From Ardenticatenales bacterium (GTDB lineage Bacteria; Chloroflexota; Anaerolineae; Promineifilales; Promineifilaceae), in assembly GCA_020634515.1 (NCBI GenBank), contig JACKBL010000007.1, positions 124,001 through 188,000 on the forward strand: a stretch of 64,000 nucleotides of DNA, read 5' to 3'. Shown here one piece after another: positions 43,178 to 52,043 of this stretch (position 1 is the first letter of the stretch; each line of letters opens with the position of its first letter). Under the pieces are notes generated by a model that worked only from the letters and a program-made list of their open reading frames with translations, ran no database searches and was not told where the DNA came from. A program made the translations under genes and the position numbers.

Positions 43178-43207
43178 AAAAGTGCCGGCAGAAATGCCGG
43201 CACTTTT
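43178..43207. terminator. terminator hairpin made of two TGCCGGCA octamers
   Basis: AAAAGTGCCGGCA, loop GAAA, TGCCGGCACTTTT: a perfect 13-bp stem with a GNRA-type tetraloop. It lies between the haem protein stop and the convergent tRNA gene and can serve both strands. Confidence 0.8.
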
Positions 43208-43209
43208 CA

Positions 43210-43281
43210 TACCCCCGCCAGGACTCGAACCTGGGCTTCTGGCTCCGGAGGCCAGCGCTCTGTCCTCTGAGCTACGGGGGC
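43210..43281 (-). tRNA. tRNA-Arg (anticodon CCG)
   Basis: On the minus strand GCCCCCG starts the acceptor stem and CGGGGGT closes it (one G-U pair). The D arm GCTC...GAGC, the anticodon stem CTGGC/GCCAG with loop CTCCGGA (anticodon CCG), and the T arm CCAGG-TTCGAGT-CCTGG are all present. CCA is not encoded. It reads CGG codons. Confidence 0.95.
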
Positions 43282-43284
43282 CTT

Positions 43285-44183
43285 TAGGTGAACGCAAGTT
43301 TGCCATAGCCAGGGGGAAATGTCAAATACCGCCTATGCACACGGGGGCCACAACACGGATTGCCCCCCTTCCACAACCGCCCGGCAGCGTGCCCGCCCTT
43401 CTTTTCTTGTCCTGTGTGCGCCGTGGGCGGGTTTGCGGCGCGTTTGGGCGGGCACCAACGCACGAGTTTCCGTATTCGGCCTGATTTCACCGGCAATTAT
43501 CTTGCCAATTCTGGATTTTCATGTAATATGCACGCGCCTATTCCTGATGCAATTTAGTACTTGAGTACATACCCACTTGGTTATCGAAAACCATTTTCGG
43601 CTATTTGTCATATACGGCAATATGGGTTGCATCAAACGGACACACTGCTATTCGTCGTCTTCTTGTTCCAGTTTGGTGGCTTACCGGGGTAAATTTGTTC
43701 CCGACCTTGCGGTGACAAGACCACTTGCGACGGCAATGCGCTGGCGTATACGGAAAGCCGCCCACGTTTTTCTCGACAACCGAATTTTCTAAAGCAAAAG
43801 TGGAAAAAGGCTGTGCTGCCTGATCTTCAATAGAAAGAACAACTGCTTTTGTTGGCCTTGTAGTGTTTTCTCGTAACTGCTAAGCCAGATTGGACCAATT
43901 TTCTAATCTCCAGAGCGTTAGTCGTTACGTCTTCTCAATAAAGTGGGGCAAAGTTGGTTGAGCCTGTCGAAACCGACGACCTTCGACAGGCTCAGGTGGC
44001 GGTTTCCCCAGAATATTGAGAAGTTGGGCCTCATGCGATTCGTGGTTGGGTAAGCTGTGCCTGCTAATACCCTGGTAGTGGGACGCTTCTGGGTATTTAC
44101 AGGCGCGTAGCGCACAACGGAAAACCGTATATTTTGGGAACGAAGGATGAAGTTGTCTGGCACCCTGGTGAGCGCGGCAGGTT
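43285..44183. other. gene-free stretch with repeats
   Basis: No convincing coding frame on either strand in about 900 bases. It holds an F1 copy (43873) and the inverted pair TGAGCCTGTCGAA/TTCGACAGGCTCA near 43960-44000, a small repeat known from many genomes. Part of it (43500-43800) is AT-richer and may be decayed coding DNA, but I recognise nothing. Confidence 0.6.
43873..43928 (+). repeat. dispersed repeat family F1, copy i (internal deletion)
   Basis: GTAACTGCTAAGCCAGATTG, GACCAATTTTCTAATCTCC, AGAGCGTTAGTCGTTACG: the second arm of the hairpin is deleted. Confidence 0.8.
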
Positions 44184-44285
44184 GTAACTATTCACGTCTC
44201 CGAGAGATTGGACCAATTTTGTAGACATCAATAAGATTCAACCAGAGCAAATTGGTCCAATCTGGGCAGATGACCTGTATAGTCA
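44184..44285 (+). repeat. F1-related repeat, copy j (102 bp)
   Basis: From GTAACTATTCACGTCTCCG through ATTGGACCAATTTTGTAG and CAAATTGGTCCAATCTGGG to CTGTATAGTCAC. Its exact reverse complement lies at 61500-61601. It differs from standard F1 copies in the loop and flanks. Confidence 0.9.
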
Positions 44286-44511
44286 CGGCAGGTTTTCCCA
44301 CGGTCCGGGCGACAAAAATGAATAGCAGCATACTTTTTCCCCGCGTAAATCAACAATCTGTCTTCAGATTTCGCTCCCATTCGCGCAAGGCACATGTTTT
44401 TGAGGAGCAATGGTCACTACTCCCTGTTTTTTTCGTCGCTTTCGTGGCGACGTGTGAAATGACTGATATGTGTGGACAGAACAGAAGGAAGTTACGGAGG
44501 ATTTTTTGTCA

Positions 44512-45969
44512 ATGAATAGGGTTCGTGGTTTTGTCGCGTGGTTTGTTCTGGTGACTGTCATTGCCGGCATCACATTAATCTTCTCTCATCACACCGTCTT
44601 TGCCCAAATGGAATGGCAACTGGACGCGCCAATGCAAATTCCCCTGGGATGCTTCATGGCGCACTGCGACTCGCGTATGAGTGATTGGGCGGGCATGGCC
44701 CCCCCCAGCGCCGACGCGCAAATCATCTGGCATGACACCGTCACCAACAGCACGGGGGACCCGATTGGTTCCGGGCGTGGTCTTGGGTGCGTCGCCAACG
44801 GCACCTTCGCCGTCTGCACCTTTGGCCGCCTGCCGCAGGATTTCCCCAACACGCCGTGTGAAGATGTCGTCGATACACTGGTGGCTTATGGCTATGCCGG
44901 CAACGACGGCGTTCCTTATCGTATGTGGGGGTCGGGAACTGTTCTCAACTGCGCCGCTTTCAGCTCCGTCCCCCTGGTGCTGGCATCGGGCAGCGTCGTG
45001 GCCGCCGACAACGAGCGCATCGTCCGCTTCGACACCAACGGCAACCTCCTTTGGAACACGCCTACCCCCGGCGGACGCCCCATTAGCCTGGTGTTGAGCG
45101 ATGGTGGCACTATCGTCATGGGCACGGCGGGCGGCCCGGTTTCCATTTACGACATCGCCACGGGAACGATGCTGGCCTCCCTGGACTTGATTGAGGACGG
45201 CGGACGCTACCACACGTCCAACACGCCCGCCGTGCGCGGCAATCGCATTTACATTTCCACTAACCACAGCGTCAATCCATCCTCCGGTCGCCTCTACGCT
45301 ATTGATATGGTATCCAGTGGTGGCGGTTTGCCCGATTCCCTGCAAGTGGCCTGGTATTTTGAATTTAACGGACCCAGCGGCGTCAGCCCGTTTGCCTTCA
45401 ATATGGATATGGTTTACTTTGATGGCGACCGCGACCTGGCCGGCGCGGATGCTCCCACCATGTACGCCGTGCGCGACCTGGGCGCTTCGCCGCAGCTTCT
45501 TTGGACCAAAGCCATGAACGGGCAGATGGAAGCCTCTTTTGCCCGTGACAAGCGCGGCGGCATGTGGGCTTATTCCGTGGGCAATCCCCCCGTGAGCAAT
45601 CGCTGGCTCTATCGTATCGGCATGTACGACAGCAACGGGGACGGTATTGGCGACGTGCTGGAGCAAATTGATCTCGATGCGCTGGTTGGCGAGCCGGGTG
45701 TGCATGTGCCCTCTTCCGCCATGACGATGGCCGGCACGGCCAGCGCGCCCGTGATGATTGTGGGCGCCTCCGCGTACCTCCAGGGGGGCGGTGTCAGTTC
45801 CTCCTTTGTTGTGGCGATTGACCTGAACACGCGCGCGCTGTTGTGGAAGGTGCAGGTTCCGGATAACGTCTCTTCCTCGGGCCAGTTCCCCATCACGGGG
45901 GGAGCCTACGGCTCTCGCATATTCTTCACGAATCAGACCAACGGTACGTGGGTGATCGGCACACCATAG
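44512..45969 (+). CDS. exported PQQ-like beta-propeller protein, paralogue 1
   Basis: 485 residues from ATG 44512 (CGGAGG 11 bases upstream). Signal peptide (about 1-31), then a Cys-containing start (GCFMAHCDSRMSDWAGMAPP, then GLGCVANGT, CTFGRLPQ, TPCEDVVDTL, LNCAAFSS) and repeated propeller strands such as GNLLWNTPTPGGRPI, GPVSIYDIATGTMLASL and RALLWKVQVPDN, typical of PQQ-like quinoprotein propellers. No PQQ-enzyme active-site disulphide is visible, so a binding or scaffold role is more likely. About 80% identical, by eye, to the next gene over its full length. Confidence 0.8.
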   Translation: MNRVRGFVAWFVLVTVIAGITLIFSHHTVFAQMEWQLDAPMQIPLGCFMAHCDSRMSDWAGMAPPSADAQIIWHDTVTNSTGDPIGSGRGLGCVANGTFAVCTFGRLPQDFPNTPCEDVVDTLVAYGYAGNDGVPYRMWGSGTVLNCAAFSSVPLVLASGSVVAADNERIVRFDTNGNLLWNTPTPGGRPISLVLSDGGTIVMGTAGGPVSIYDIATGTMLASLDLIEDGGRYHTSNTPAVRGNRIYISTNHSVNPSSGRLYAIDMVSSGGGLPDSLQVAWYFEFNGPSGVSPFAFNMDMVYFDGDRDLAGADAPTMYAVRDLGASPQLLWTKAMNGQMEASFARDKRGGMWAYSVGNPPVSNRWLYRIGMYDSNGDGIGDVLEQIDLDALVGEPGVHVPSSAMTMAGTASAPVMIVGASAYLQGGGVSSSFVVAIDLNTRALLWKVQVPDNVSSSGQFPITGGAYGSRIFFTNQTNGTWVIGTP

Positions 45970-46001
45970 CCGTCGGCGCTGTTTTTGTCGTCTGTTTGGA
46001 G

Positions 46002-46034
46002 AAAGCTCAACGTCCAGGACGAACGTTGAGCTTT
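46002..46034 (+). terminator. hairpin after paralogue 1
   Basis: AAAGCTCAACGT pairs perfectly with ACGTTGAGCTTT around a nine-base loop. Only a short T stretch follows, so termination may be partial. Confidence 0.55.
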
Positions 46035-46112
46035 CCTGCTATCTTGCTCTTGCAGGACGGCAAATACTGACCACTATCTTACGCGGAAAGTTGTCACGGA
46101 GGATTGTTGTCG

Positions 46113-48350
46113 ATGAATAAGGTTCGTGGTTCGGGTTTATGGGTGTTATTGGTAGCGGGCATTGCCGGCATTCTCTTCATCACGCATCACGTCGCCACAG
46201 CCGCCACCCCGGAAACGGAAAAGTCAGGGACGGAGGGGCAATTGTTGGGCATTTTTGGCTGCTTCATGGCGCACTGCGATTCGCGCATGAGCGATTGGGC
46301 GGGCATGGCTCCTCCCGATGCCGGCGCGCAAATTATCTGGCACGATACCGTCACCACCAGTACGGGTGATCCGATTGGTTCCGGGCGCGGCCTCGGCTGC
46401 GTTGCCAACGGCACCTCCGCGGTCTGCACTTTTGGCCGCCTGCCCCAGGATTTCCCCAACACCCCCTGCGAAGATGTCGTCGATACGCTCGTGGCCTACG
46501 GTTATGCCGGCAACGACGGCATGCCCTACCGCATGTGGGGGTCGGGAACCACGCTCAACTGCGCCGCCTTCAGCTCCGCCCCCCTGGTGCTGGCGTCGGG
46601 GAGCGTTGTAGCCGCCGACAACGAGCGCATCGTCCGCTTCGGTGCCAGCGGCAACCTCCTCTGGAACACCCCCACCCCCGGCGGACGCCCCATCAGTTTG
46701 GTGATGAGCGACAGCGGCGTGATCGTCATGGGCACGGCGGGCGGCCCGGTTTCCATCTACGACATCGCCACCGGCACGATGCTGGCCTCCCTGGACCTGG
46801 TCGCCAACGGCGGACGCTACCACACAGCCAACACGCCCGCCGTGCGCGGCGACCGCATTTACATTTCCACCAATCACAACGTTGACACTTCCTCCGGGCG
46901 CCTCTACGCGATTGACATGGTCTCCAGCGGCGGCGGCCTCCCCGACTCCCTGGAGGTGGCCTGGTACTACCCGTTTAACGGCCCCAGCGGCACCAGCCCT
47001 TTTGCCTACGACGCCGATATGATCTATTTTGATGGTGACCGCGATCTGGCCGGCGCCGATACCCCCACCATCTACGCCTTGCGCGACCTGGGCACAACCC
47101 GCCAGCTCTTGTGGACCAAAGGCATGCCCGGGCACATGGAAGCCTCGTTTGCCTTCGACAGGCGCGGCGGTATGTGGGCCTATTCCATCGGAAATCCACT
47201 TTCCGACAACCGCTGGCTATATCGCCTGAGTATGTATGACACCAACGGGGATGGTATCGGCGACGTGCTGGAACAGATCGATCTGGACGAGCTTGTGGGA
47301 GAGACTGGCGTTCACGTTCCTTCCTCGGCCATGACCTTGATGGGGACGGACAGCACCCCCGTTATGATCGTGGGCGCATCTTCTTCCCAGGAGGGTGGCG
47401 GTGTCTCCTCTTCTTATGTCGTCGCCGTTGATCTGAGCGCCCACTCATTGCTGTGGAAGGCGCAGGTTCCCGACAATGTCTCCACCGCTGGACAGTTCCC
47501 CATTACAACCGGGACTTATGGCCCCCGTATCTTTTTTACGAACCAGACCAATGGCACCTGGACAATTGGCGCGCCGGTCGCCCCTCCCCATGACGTCATC
47601 TACCTCAGTTCCACGACGAACGGTAATGTGGGCGGCATTTCCTTTAATGATGAAGACATAATCAGCTACGACACGGGCAGCGGCGAATGGGCCATGGTTT
47701 TTGATGGCTCCGACGTGGGGCTGACGGGGGACGTGGATGCCTTCTCCTTCTTGGCCGATGGTTCACTGCTGTTGAGCGTGGATTCGTCCACCACCCTGGG
47801 GGGCATCTCCGTGGATGATTCCGATATTGTGCATTTCGCGCCTGCGTTGCTTGGGCCGAATACGTCCGGCACTTTTTCCCTCTACTTCGACGGTTCCGAC
47901 GTGGGTTTGAGCACCAGCGGTGAAGACGTTGACGCGCTGCACATTCGCCCGGATGGCCGTTTGGTTATGAGCTTTGTTGGCAGCTACAACGTTAGCGGCG
48001 CGTCGGGAGATGACGAGGACCTGGTTCTATTTTCTCCCGTCAACCTGGGAACCGATACGGTCGGCACGTGGAACCTGTACCTGGATGCTTCTGATGTGGG
48101 TCTGGGCAACTCGTCCAGCGAAGACACGAAGGGTGTGTGGATTGACCCGGCAAACGGTGACATCTACCTGACGACGGATGGCAATTTTAGTGTCAGCGGC
48201 GTGAGCGGCACCGGGTCCGACATCTTCATTTGCCATCCCATCGTGTTAGGAAGTAATGCTTCTTGCGATTTTGAGCCTGATCTCTACTGGGATGGGTCGG
48301 CCTATGGCTTTGGGAGCGAGGTGGTGGACGCTATTGAGATTGTGCGCTAG
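46113..48350 (+). CDS. exported PQQ-like beta-propeller protein, paralogue 2, with C-terminal extension
   Basis: 745 residues from ATG 46113 (GGAGG upstream, as in paralogue 1). Residues 1 to about 490 copy the neighbouring gene, including the Cys pattern and propeller. The extra 255 residues form three or four repeats of about 65 residues, each with GGIS(F/V)(N/D)D(E/D)DI, VFDGSDVGL or YFDGSDVGL, and VDAFSFL-type strands. The Asp-rich turns may bind calcium (inference). The pair arose by tandem duplication, and the second copy gained or the first lost the extension. Confidence 0.8.
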   Translation: MNKVRGSGLWVLLVAGIAGILFITHHVATAATPETEKSGTEGQLLGIFGCFMAHCDSRMSDWAGMAPPDAGAQIIWHDTVTTSTGDPIGSGRGLGCVANGTSAVCTFGRLPQDFPNTPCEDVVDTLVAYGYAGNDGMPYRMWGSGTTLNCAAFSSAPLVLASGSVVAADNERIVRFGASGNLLWNTPTPGGRPISLVMSDSGVIVMGTAGGPVSIYDIATGTMLASLDLVANGGRYHTANTPAVRGDRIYISTNHNVDTSSGRLYAIDMVSSGGGLPDSLEVAWYYPFNGPSGTSPFAYDADMIYFDGDRDLAGADTPTIYALRDLGTTRQLLWTKGMPGHMEASFAFDRRGGMWAYSIGNPLSDNRWLYRLSMYDTNGDGIGDVLEQIDLDELVGETGVHVPSSAMTLMGTDSTPVMIVGASSSQEGGGVSSSYVVAVDLSAHSLLWKAQVPDNVSTAGQFPITTGTYGPRIFFTNQTNGTWTIGAPVAPPHDVIYLSSTTNGNVGGISFNDEDIISYDTGSGEWAMVFDGSDVGLTGDVDAFSFLADGSLLLSVDSSTTLGGISVDDSDIVHFAPALLGPNTSGTFSLYFDGSDVGLSTSGEDVDALHIRPDGRLVMSFVGSYNVSGASGDDEDLVLFSPVNLGTDTVGTWNLYLDASDVGLGNSSSEDTKGVWIDPANGDIYLTTDGNFSVSGVSGTGSDIFICHPIVLGSNASCDFEPDLYWDGSAYGFGSEVVDAIEIVR

Positions 48351-48375
48351 GGAGCAACCGCGCACCCTCTCCCGG

Positions 48376-48500
48376 ATTGAGCCTGTCCACACCCACACTG
48401 CCTTCGACAGGCTCCGGAAGCTGGAAGCGGCATTTCACCGTTTGCATGCTGAGCTTGTCGAAGCCCATATTGCCCTCGGCAGGCTCCGGCAACGGCCCAA
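48376..48500. repeat. cluster of CTTCGACAGGCTC-type repeats
   Basis: GAGCCTGTCC, CTTCGACAGGCTCCGG, GAGCTTGTCGAAGCC and GGCAGGCTCCGGC occur within 120 bases after the stop of paralogue 2; related pair at 43960. Confidence 0.7.
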
Positions 48501-48586
48501 AGGCGCAGGCAATAGGTTAAGGGCGTTAAGATTTGGAAATGACGGATGCGTTGGAAGGGTTCTTGCTTGTTGGAGCATCTTCTCAA

Positions 48587-48803
48587 TGGGTGTGTTTCAT
48601 TTCAGTTGACTGTTGCTTGCTATAGGACAATTCGCTGAATTGTCCTCCGCCGTGAAGGGACAATTTCGGCAAATTGTCCTACGGTGCGGGCGGGCGATTT
48701 GGCAAAGGGTGTGTCTCATTTCAGTTGACTGCTGCCTGCTGTAGGACAATTCGCTGAATTGTCCTCCGCCGTGAAGGGACAATTTCGGCAAATTGTCCTA
48801 CGG
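48587..48803. repeat. two direct repeats of about 98 bp with internal palindromes
   Basis: Copies at 48587-48684 and 48706-48803. Each holds GGACAATTCGCTGAATTGTCC, a perfect palindrome with a three-base centre, and GGGACAATTTC...AAATTGTCCT. They differ at only a few positions. No gene is seen in 48351-48900. Confidence 0.85.
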
Positions 48804-48897
48804 CCGGCGCGAACCCGGAGTGGTTACGCCAGGGAAGTGGTGGCAAAGAATAGTTGCCCCCCTTTTCTCATCAGCACCAATGACCGGTCAGTTTCAT

Positions 48898-48926
48898 TTG
48901 ACAGTGATTGTGAACTCTATTACAAT
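48898..48926 (+). promoter_or_regulatory. near-consensus sigma-70 promoter
   Basis: TTGACA (48898-48903), spacer of exactly 17, TACAAT (48921-48926). This is the best promoter match seen in the window. No coding sequence follows within 400 bases; a terminator does. Confidence 0.7.
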
Positions 48927-48931
48927 CGCTT

Positions 48932-49011
48932 CGTTTCAAACCTACGTCCCACGTTTTGTACACCCCGTGTACCTACAAAATGAACCGAGAGCGGGTATCC
49001 CCGCTTTTTTT
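48932..49011 (+). ncRNA. candidate small RNA or attenuated leader (about 80 nt)
   Basis: A transcript from the promoter at 48898 would run about 80 bases. It contains a hairpin at 48954-48980 (GTACAC-CCC-GTGTAC inside TTTTG...CAAAA) and ends in AGCGGG-TATC-CCCGCT with seven T, a good intrinsic terminator. No ribosome site plus reading frame is seen. It is either an independent small RNA or the attenuated leader of the pyrophosphatase gene 330 bases on. No known RNA family is recognised. Confidence 0.5.
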
Positions 49012-49109
49012 ATGTTAACGCCGATGTTTGTAAAAATGCCGGCACGTCATTATCGCCTACCAGCCGCTCGCGGACAGCACGAACGCCTGGCAGACATTAA
49101 AACAGATTG

Positions 49110-49184
49110 ACTCGTCACTGCCTGGCGCTAGCCTGACCGCCGCGATGTGTGCATCACCCGGAAGCCAGACTGTGAGTCGCGGCG
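49110..49184 (+). promoter_or_regulatory. structured leader upstream of the pyrophosphatase gene
   Basis: Two pairings exclude each other: GACTC (49110) with GAGTC (49174) plus CTGGC (49122) with GCCAG (49164), against CGCCGCGA (49138) with TCGCGGCG (49177). Competing folds of this kind are seen in regulatory leaders, but GC-rich DNA also gives them by chance. No known riboswitch class is recognised. Confidence 0.3.
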
Positions 49185-49341
49185 TGCCCCTTTTCTCTGG
49201 TGCGCCGCCACACCGACAGTGACTGCGCGGCCCTGGCCCCTCGCCCACCGCCGCCACCTGGTCCTACAAACGGCTCACCTTCTTCAAGCTGTTTGCTGCC
49301 CAACAGGGGACGAGTCCAGACGAATCTCGGAGGTCCCGCAA

Positions 49342-51663
49342 ATGAATATCGCCAACATCTACAGCAGCATTTTGCCCCAATCCGCAGGGCGCGCCCCCTT
49401 GCCTCTGGCCTGGTGGCTGGCTCCTATTGGGGCAATCGTAGCCCTGATCTTTGCCGTCTACTTCTACCGCTCCGTCATGGAGCGCAGCGAAGGAAACGCG
49501 CGCATGATCGAAATCGCCCAGGCGGTACGCGAAGGAGCCATGGCCTATCTGCGCCAACAATATCGCATCGTGGCCCTGGCTTTTGCCGCGCTCTTCCTCA
49601 TCTTCGCCATTCTGGCCCTTGTCGGCGTGCAAAACCCCATCATTCCCGTCGCTTTTCTCACCGGCGGCCTGTTTTCCGGCCTGTGCGGCTTCATCGGCAT
49701 GCGCACCGCCACCAACGCCTCGGCGCGCACCGCCCAGGCGGCCAGCGAAAGCCTGAATGGTGGTCTCCAGGTCGCGCTGCGTGCCGGAGCCGTCATGGGG
49801 CTGGTTGTCGTCGGCTTCGCCCTGTTGGACATTGCCGTCTGGTTCCTCATTCTCTACTATGTGTTCCCGGCGCTGTTCCCCGACAGCTTCCTCAGCGGGG
49901 CCAATCCGCTGCCGCAGATCACGGCCACCATGCTCAGCTTCGGCATGGGGGCGTCCACCCAGGCGCTGTTTGCGCGCGTGGGCGGCGGCATCTACACCAA
50001 GGCGGCGGACGTGGGCGCGGACCTGGTGGGCAAGGTGGAGGCGGGTATTCCTGAGGACGACCCGCGCAACCCGGCGACGATTGCGGATAATGTGGGCGAT
50101 AACGTGGGCGACGTTGCCGGCATGGGCGCGGACCTCTACGAATCTTATGCCGGTTCCATTCTGGCAACCGCCGCGCTAGGTGTCGCCGCCGTCGCCACGG
50201 CCTCCGCCGACTTCCTCGGCGGCGTAGACCGGATCGTCATGCAGCTTCGCTATCTTTCCGCGCCGATGGTGTTGGCGGCGGTGGGCGTGTTCCTGTCCAT
50301 TGCCGGCATTTACTTCGTACGTGCCGATGAAGGAGCCAGCCAACAGAAACTTATCTCCGCTCTCAGCCGCGGCCTCTATGGCAGCTCCCTCGGCATCGCC
50401 ATCCTCGGCCTCGGCGTCGTCTACCTGCTCGAATTGCCCAACGCCTTCGCCATCTGGATCGCCATCGTCACCGGCCTGGTCGTGGGCATCATCGTCGGCA
50501 AATCCACCGAATACTACACCTCCCACGCCTATGACCCCACGCGCGGCATCGCCGTCCAGGCGGAAACCAGCTCCGCCACCGCCCTCATCGAAGGGTTAGC
50601 CGTAGGTATGGAATCCGGCGGCCTGCCCGTGGCCGTGGTTGCCATCGGCATCGCCATCAGCTTCTACGCCGCCGGTGGAACCGGTAACATGCTCATGGGG
50701 CTTTATGGTGTCGGCATCGCCGCCGTGGGGATGCTCTCCACGCTTGGCTTTACCCTGGCTACCGACGCCTACGGCCCTATCGCGGACAACGCCGGCGGCA
50801 ACGCGGAGATGGCCGGCCTGCCCCCGCATGTGCGCGAGCGCACCGATCAGTTGGACGCCGTCGGCAACACCACGGCGGCCACGGGCAAAGGGTTCGCCAT
50901 TGGCTCCGCCGCGCTCACGTCAATGGCTTTGCTGGCCGCGTATCTGGAGGAATTGCGCCTGGGTTTGATTGAGTTTCGCGGCGTGGAGCAGTTGGAAATT
51001 GCCGGCAAAACCATTGCCGTGCAGCAGATGACCATTCCCGATTTCATGACCTACTTCAACGTCACCCTGCTCAACCCCGCCGTCCTCATCGGCATCTTTG
51101 CCGGCGCGGCCACCGCCTTCTACTTCTCGGCCATGACCATGCGCGCCGTAGGGCGCGCCGCCGGCGGCATGGTGGAAGAAGTGCGGCGGCAATTCCGCGA
51201 ACTCCCCGGCATCCTCCAGGGCACGGACAAACCAGACTACGCCCGCTGCGTGGAAATCAGCACCGCCTCCGCGCAAAAAGAGATGATCGCCCCCTCCGTC
51301 TTGGCGATTGCCGTCCCCGTGGTTATTGGCGTCCTCTTTGGCCCAGCGGGCGTGTTGGGCCTGCTTGTCGGCGGCCTGACCACGGGCTTCTCATTAGCGG
51401 TGATGATGTCCAACGCCGGCGGGGCCTGGGACAACGCCAAAAAGTACATCGAAGCCGGCGCGCATGGCGGCAAAGGCTCCATCGCCCACAAGGCCGCCGT
51501 CGTTGGCGATACCGTGGGCGATCCGTTCAAGGACACCTCCGGTCCCTCGCTGAACATCTTGATCAAGCTGATGTCCATGGTCTCCGTCGTATTTGCCGGC
51601 CTTGTCGTCTCCTTTGGCAGCAGCGGGCTGGTGGGGATGCTGCTGGAGGCGTTGGGCAAGTAG
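49342..51663 (+). CDS. hppA: membrane-bound, ion-pumping pyrophosphatase
   Basis: 773 residues with about 16 transmembrane helices. It hydrolyses pyrophosphate and pumps H+ or Na+. Seen: the substrate site DVGADLVGKVEAGIPEDDPRNPATIADNVGDNVGD, and the second acidic cluster in DAYGPIADNAGGNAEMAGL. At GNTTAATGKGF an Ala (A512) stands where K+-independent enzymes carry Lys, which points to the K+-dependent type; H+ against Na+ cannot be settled by eye. CGGAGG lies before ATG 49342, and the frame is open further upstream without homology. Confidence 0.96.
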   Translation: MNIANIYSSILPQSAGRAPLPLAWWLAPIGAIVALIFAVYFYRSVMERSEGNARMIEIAQAVREGAMAYLRQQYRIVALAFAALFLIFAILALVGVQNPIIPVAFLTGGLFSGLCGFIGMRTATNASARTAQAASESLNGGLQVALRAGAVMGLVVVGFALLDIAVWFLILYYVFPALFPDSFLSGANPLPQITATMLSFGMGASTQALFARVGGGIYTKAADVGADLVGKVEAGIPEDDPRNPATIADNVGDNVGDVAGMGADLYESYAGSILATAALGVAAVATASADFLGGVDRIVMQLRYLSAPMVLAAVGVFLSIAGIYFVRADEGASQQKLISALSRGLYGSSLGIAILGLGVVYLLELPNAFAIWIAIVTGLVVGIIVGKSTEYYTSHAYDPTRGIAVQAETSSATALIEGLAVGMESGGLPVAVVAIGIAISFYAAGGTGNMLMGLYGVGIAAVGMLSTLGFTLATDAYGPIADNAGGNAEMAGLPPHVRERTDQLDAVGNTTAATGKGFAIGSAALTSMALLAAYLEELRLGLIEFRGVEQLEIAGKTIAVQQMTIPDFMTYFNVTLLNPAVLIGIFAGAATAFYFSAMTMRAVGRAAGGMVEEVRRQFRELPGILQGTDKPDYARCVEISTASAQKEMIAPSVLAIAVPVVIGVLFGPAGVLGLLVGGLTTGFSLAVMMSNAGGAWDNAKKYIEAGAHGGKGSIAHKAAVVGDTVGDPFKDTSGPSLNILIKLMSMVSVVFAGLVVSFGSSGLVGMLLEALGK

Positions 51664-51700
51664 TCACCGCCCGATGACCCGGTTTGGGGGAGATGAAAGA

Positions 51701-51740
51701 GCGAACGGCTAATGGACGATCATTTCCATTAGCCGTTCGC
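51701..51740. terminator. 16-bp perfect hairpin after hppA
   Basis: GCGAACGGCTAATGGA and TCCATTAGCCGTTCGC with an eight-base loop. There is no strong T-run, so the role may be mRNA 3'-end protection as much as termination. Confidence 0.55.
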
Positions 51741-51855
51741 GTATTGAGCGGGCAACGGGAAACGGGCAGTGCCGCGACGATTATAGGCGGTCACTTTAGA
51801 ACCCTGCAAGCGCATCCGTCAATTCCCGAGCGAAGCCTTTATTGACGGATGTGCC

Positions 51856-51990
51856 CTCAGTAACCGTCCGAAAACAACTTCATACTTTTTACGGACGCTT
51901 ACTGCCAGGCTATCATGGATAGCCGCTGTCCATGATAGCCGCTGTCCGCACATTTCCGCTAAATTAATCGCGGACAGCCACTTAGGACTT
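51856..51990. repeat. dispersed repeat family F3, copy a
   Basis: GTAACCGTCCGAAAACAACTT, TTTTTACGGACG, CTTACTGCCAGGCTATC, then CGCTGTCCGCACATTTCCGC and TTAATCGCGGACAG. ATGGATAGCCGCTGTCC is locally duplicated. Related copies lie at 53124, 61738 and 63341. Confidence 0.8.
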
Positions 51991-52031
51991 ATGTCAGTTT
52001 CATGCATTCTACGTTGCCGGCAAAATTGGGG

Positions 52032-52037
52032 TAAAAT
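52032..52037 (+). promoter_or_regulatory. -10 element placing transcription start at the GTG of the next gene
   Basis: TAAAAT at 52032-52037 lies six bases before GTG 52044, with no room for a ribosome site. The mRNA may be leaderless. A TGCCGGCA octamer overlaps the region where a -35 would be. Confidence 0.35.
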
Positions 52038-52043
52038 GATAGT

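Noticed and set aside
43319..43792. Small open frames downstream of tRNA-Arg
   Set aside because: No ribosome sites, no protein-like composition and no recognisable domains.
44184..44285. F1 hairpins considered as ordinary terminators
   Set aside because: They lack T-runs, occur in both orientations, often upstream of genes, and share long flanks, which fits a repeat family better.
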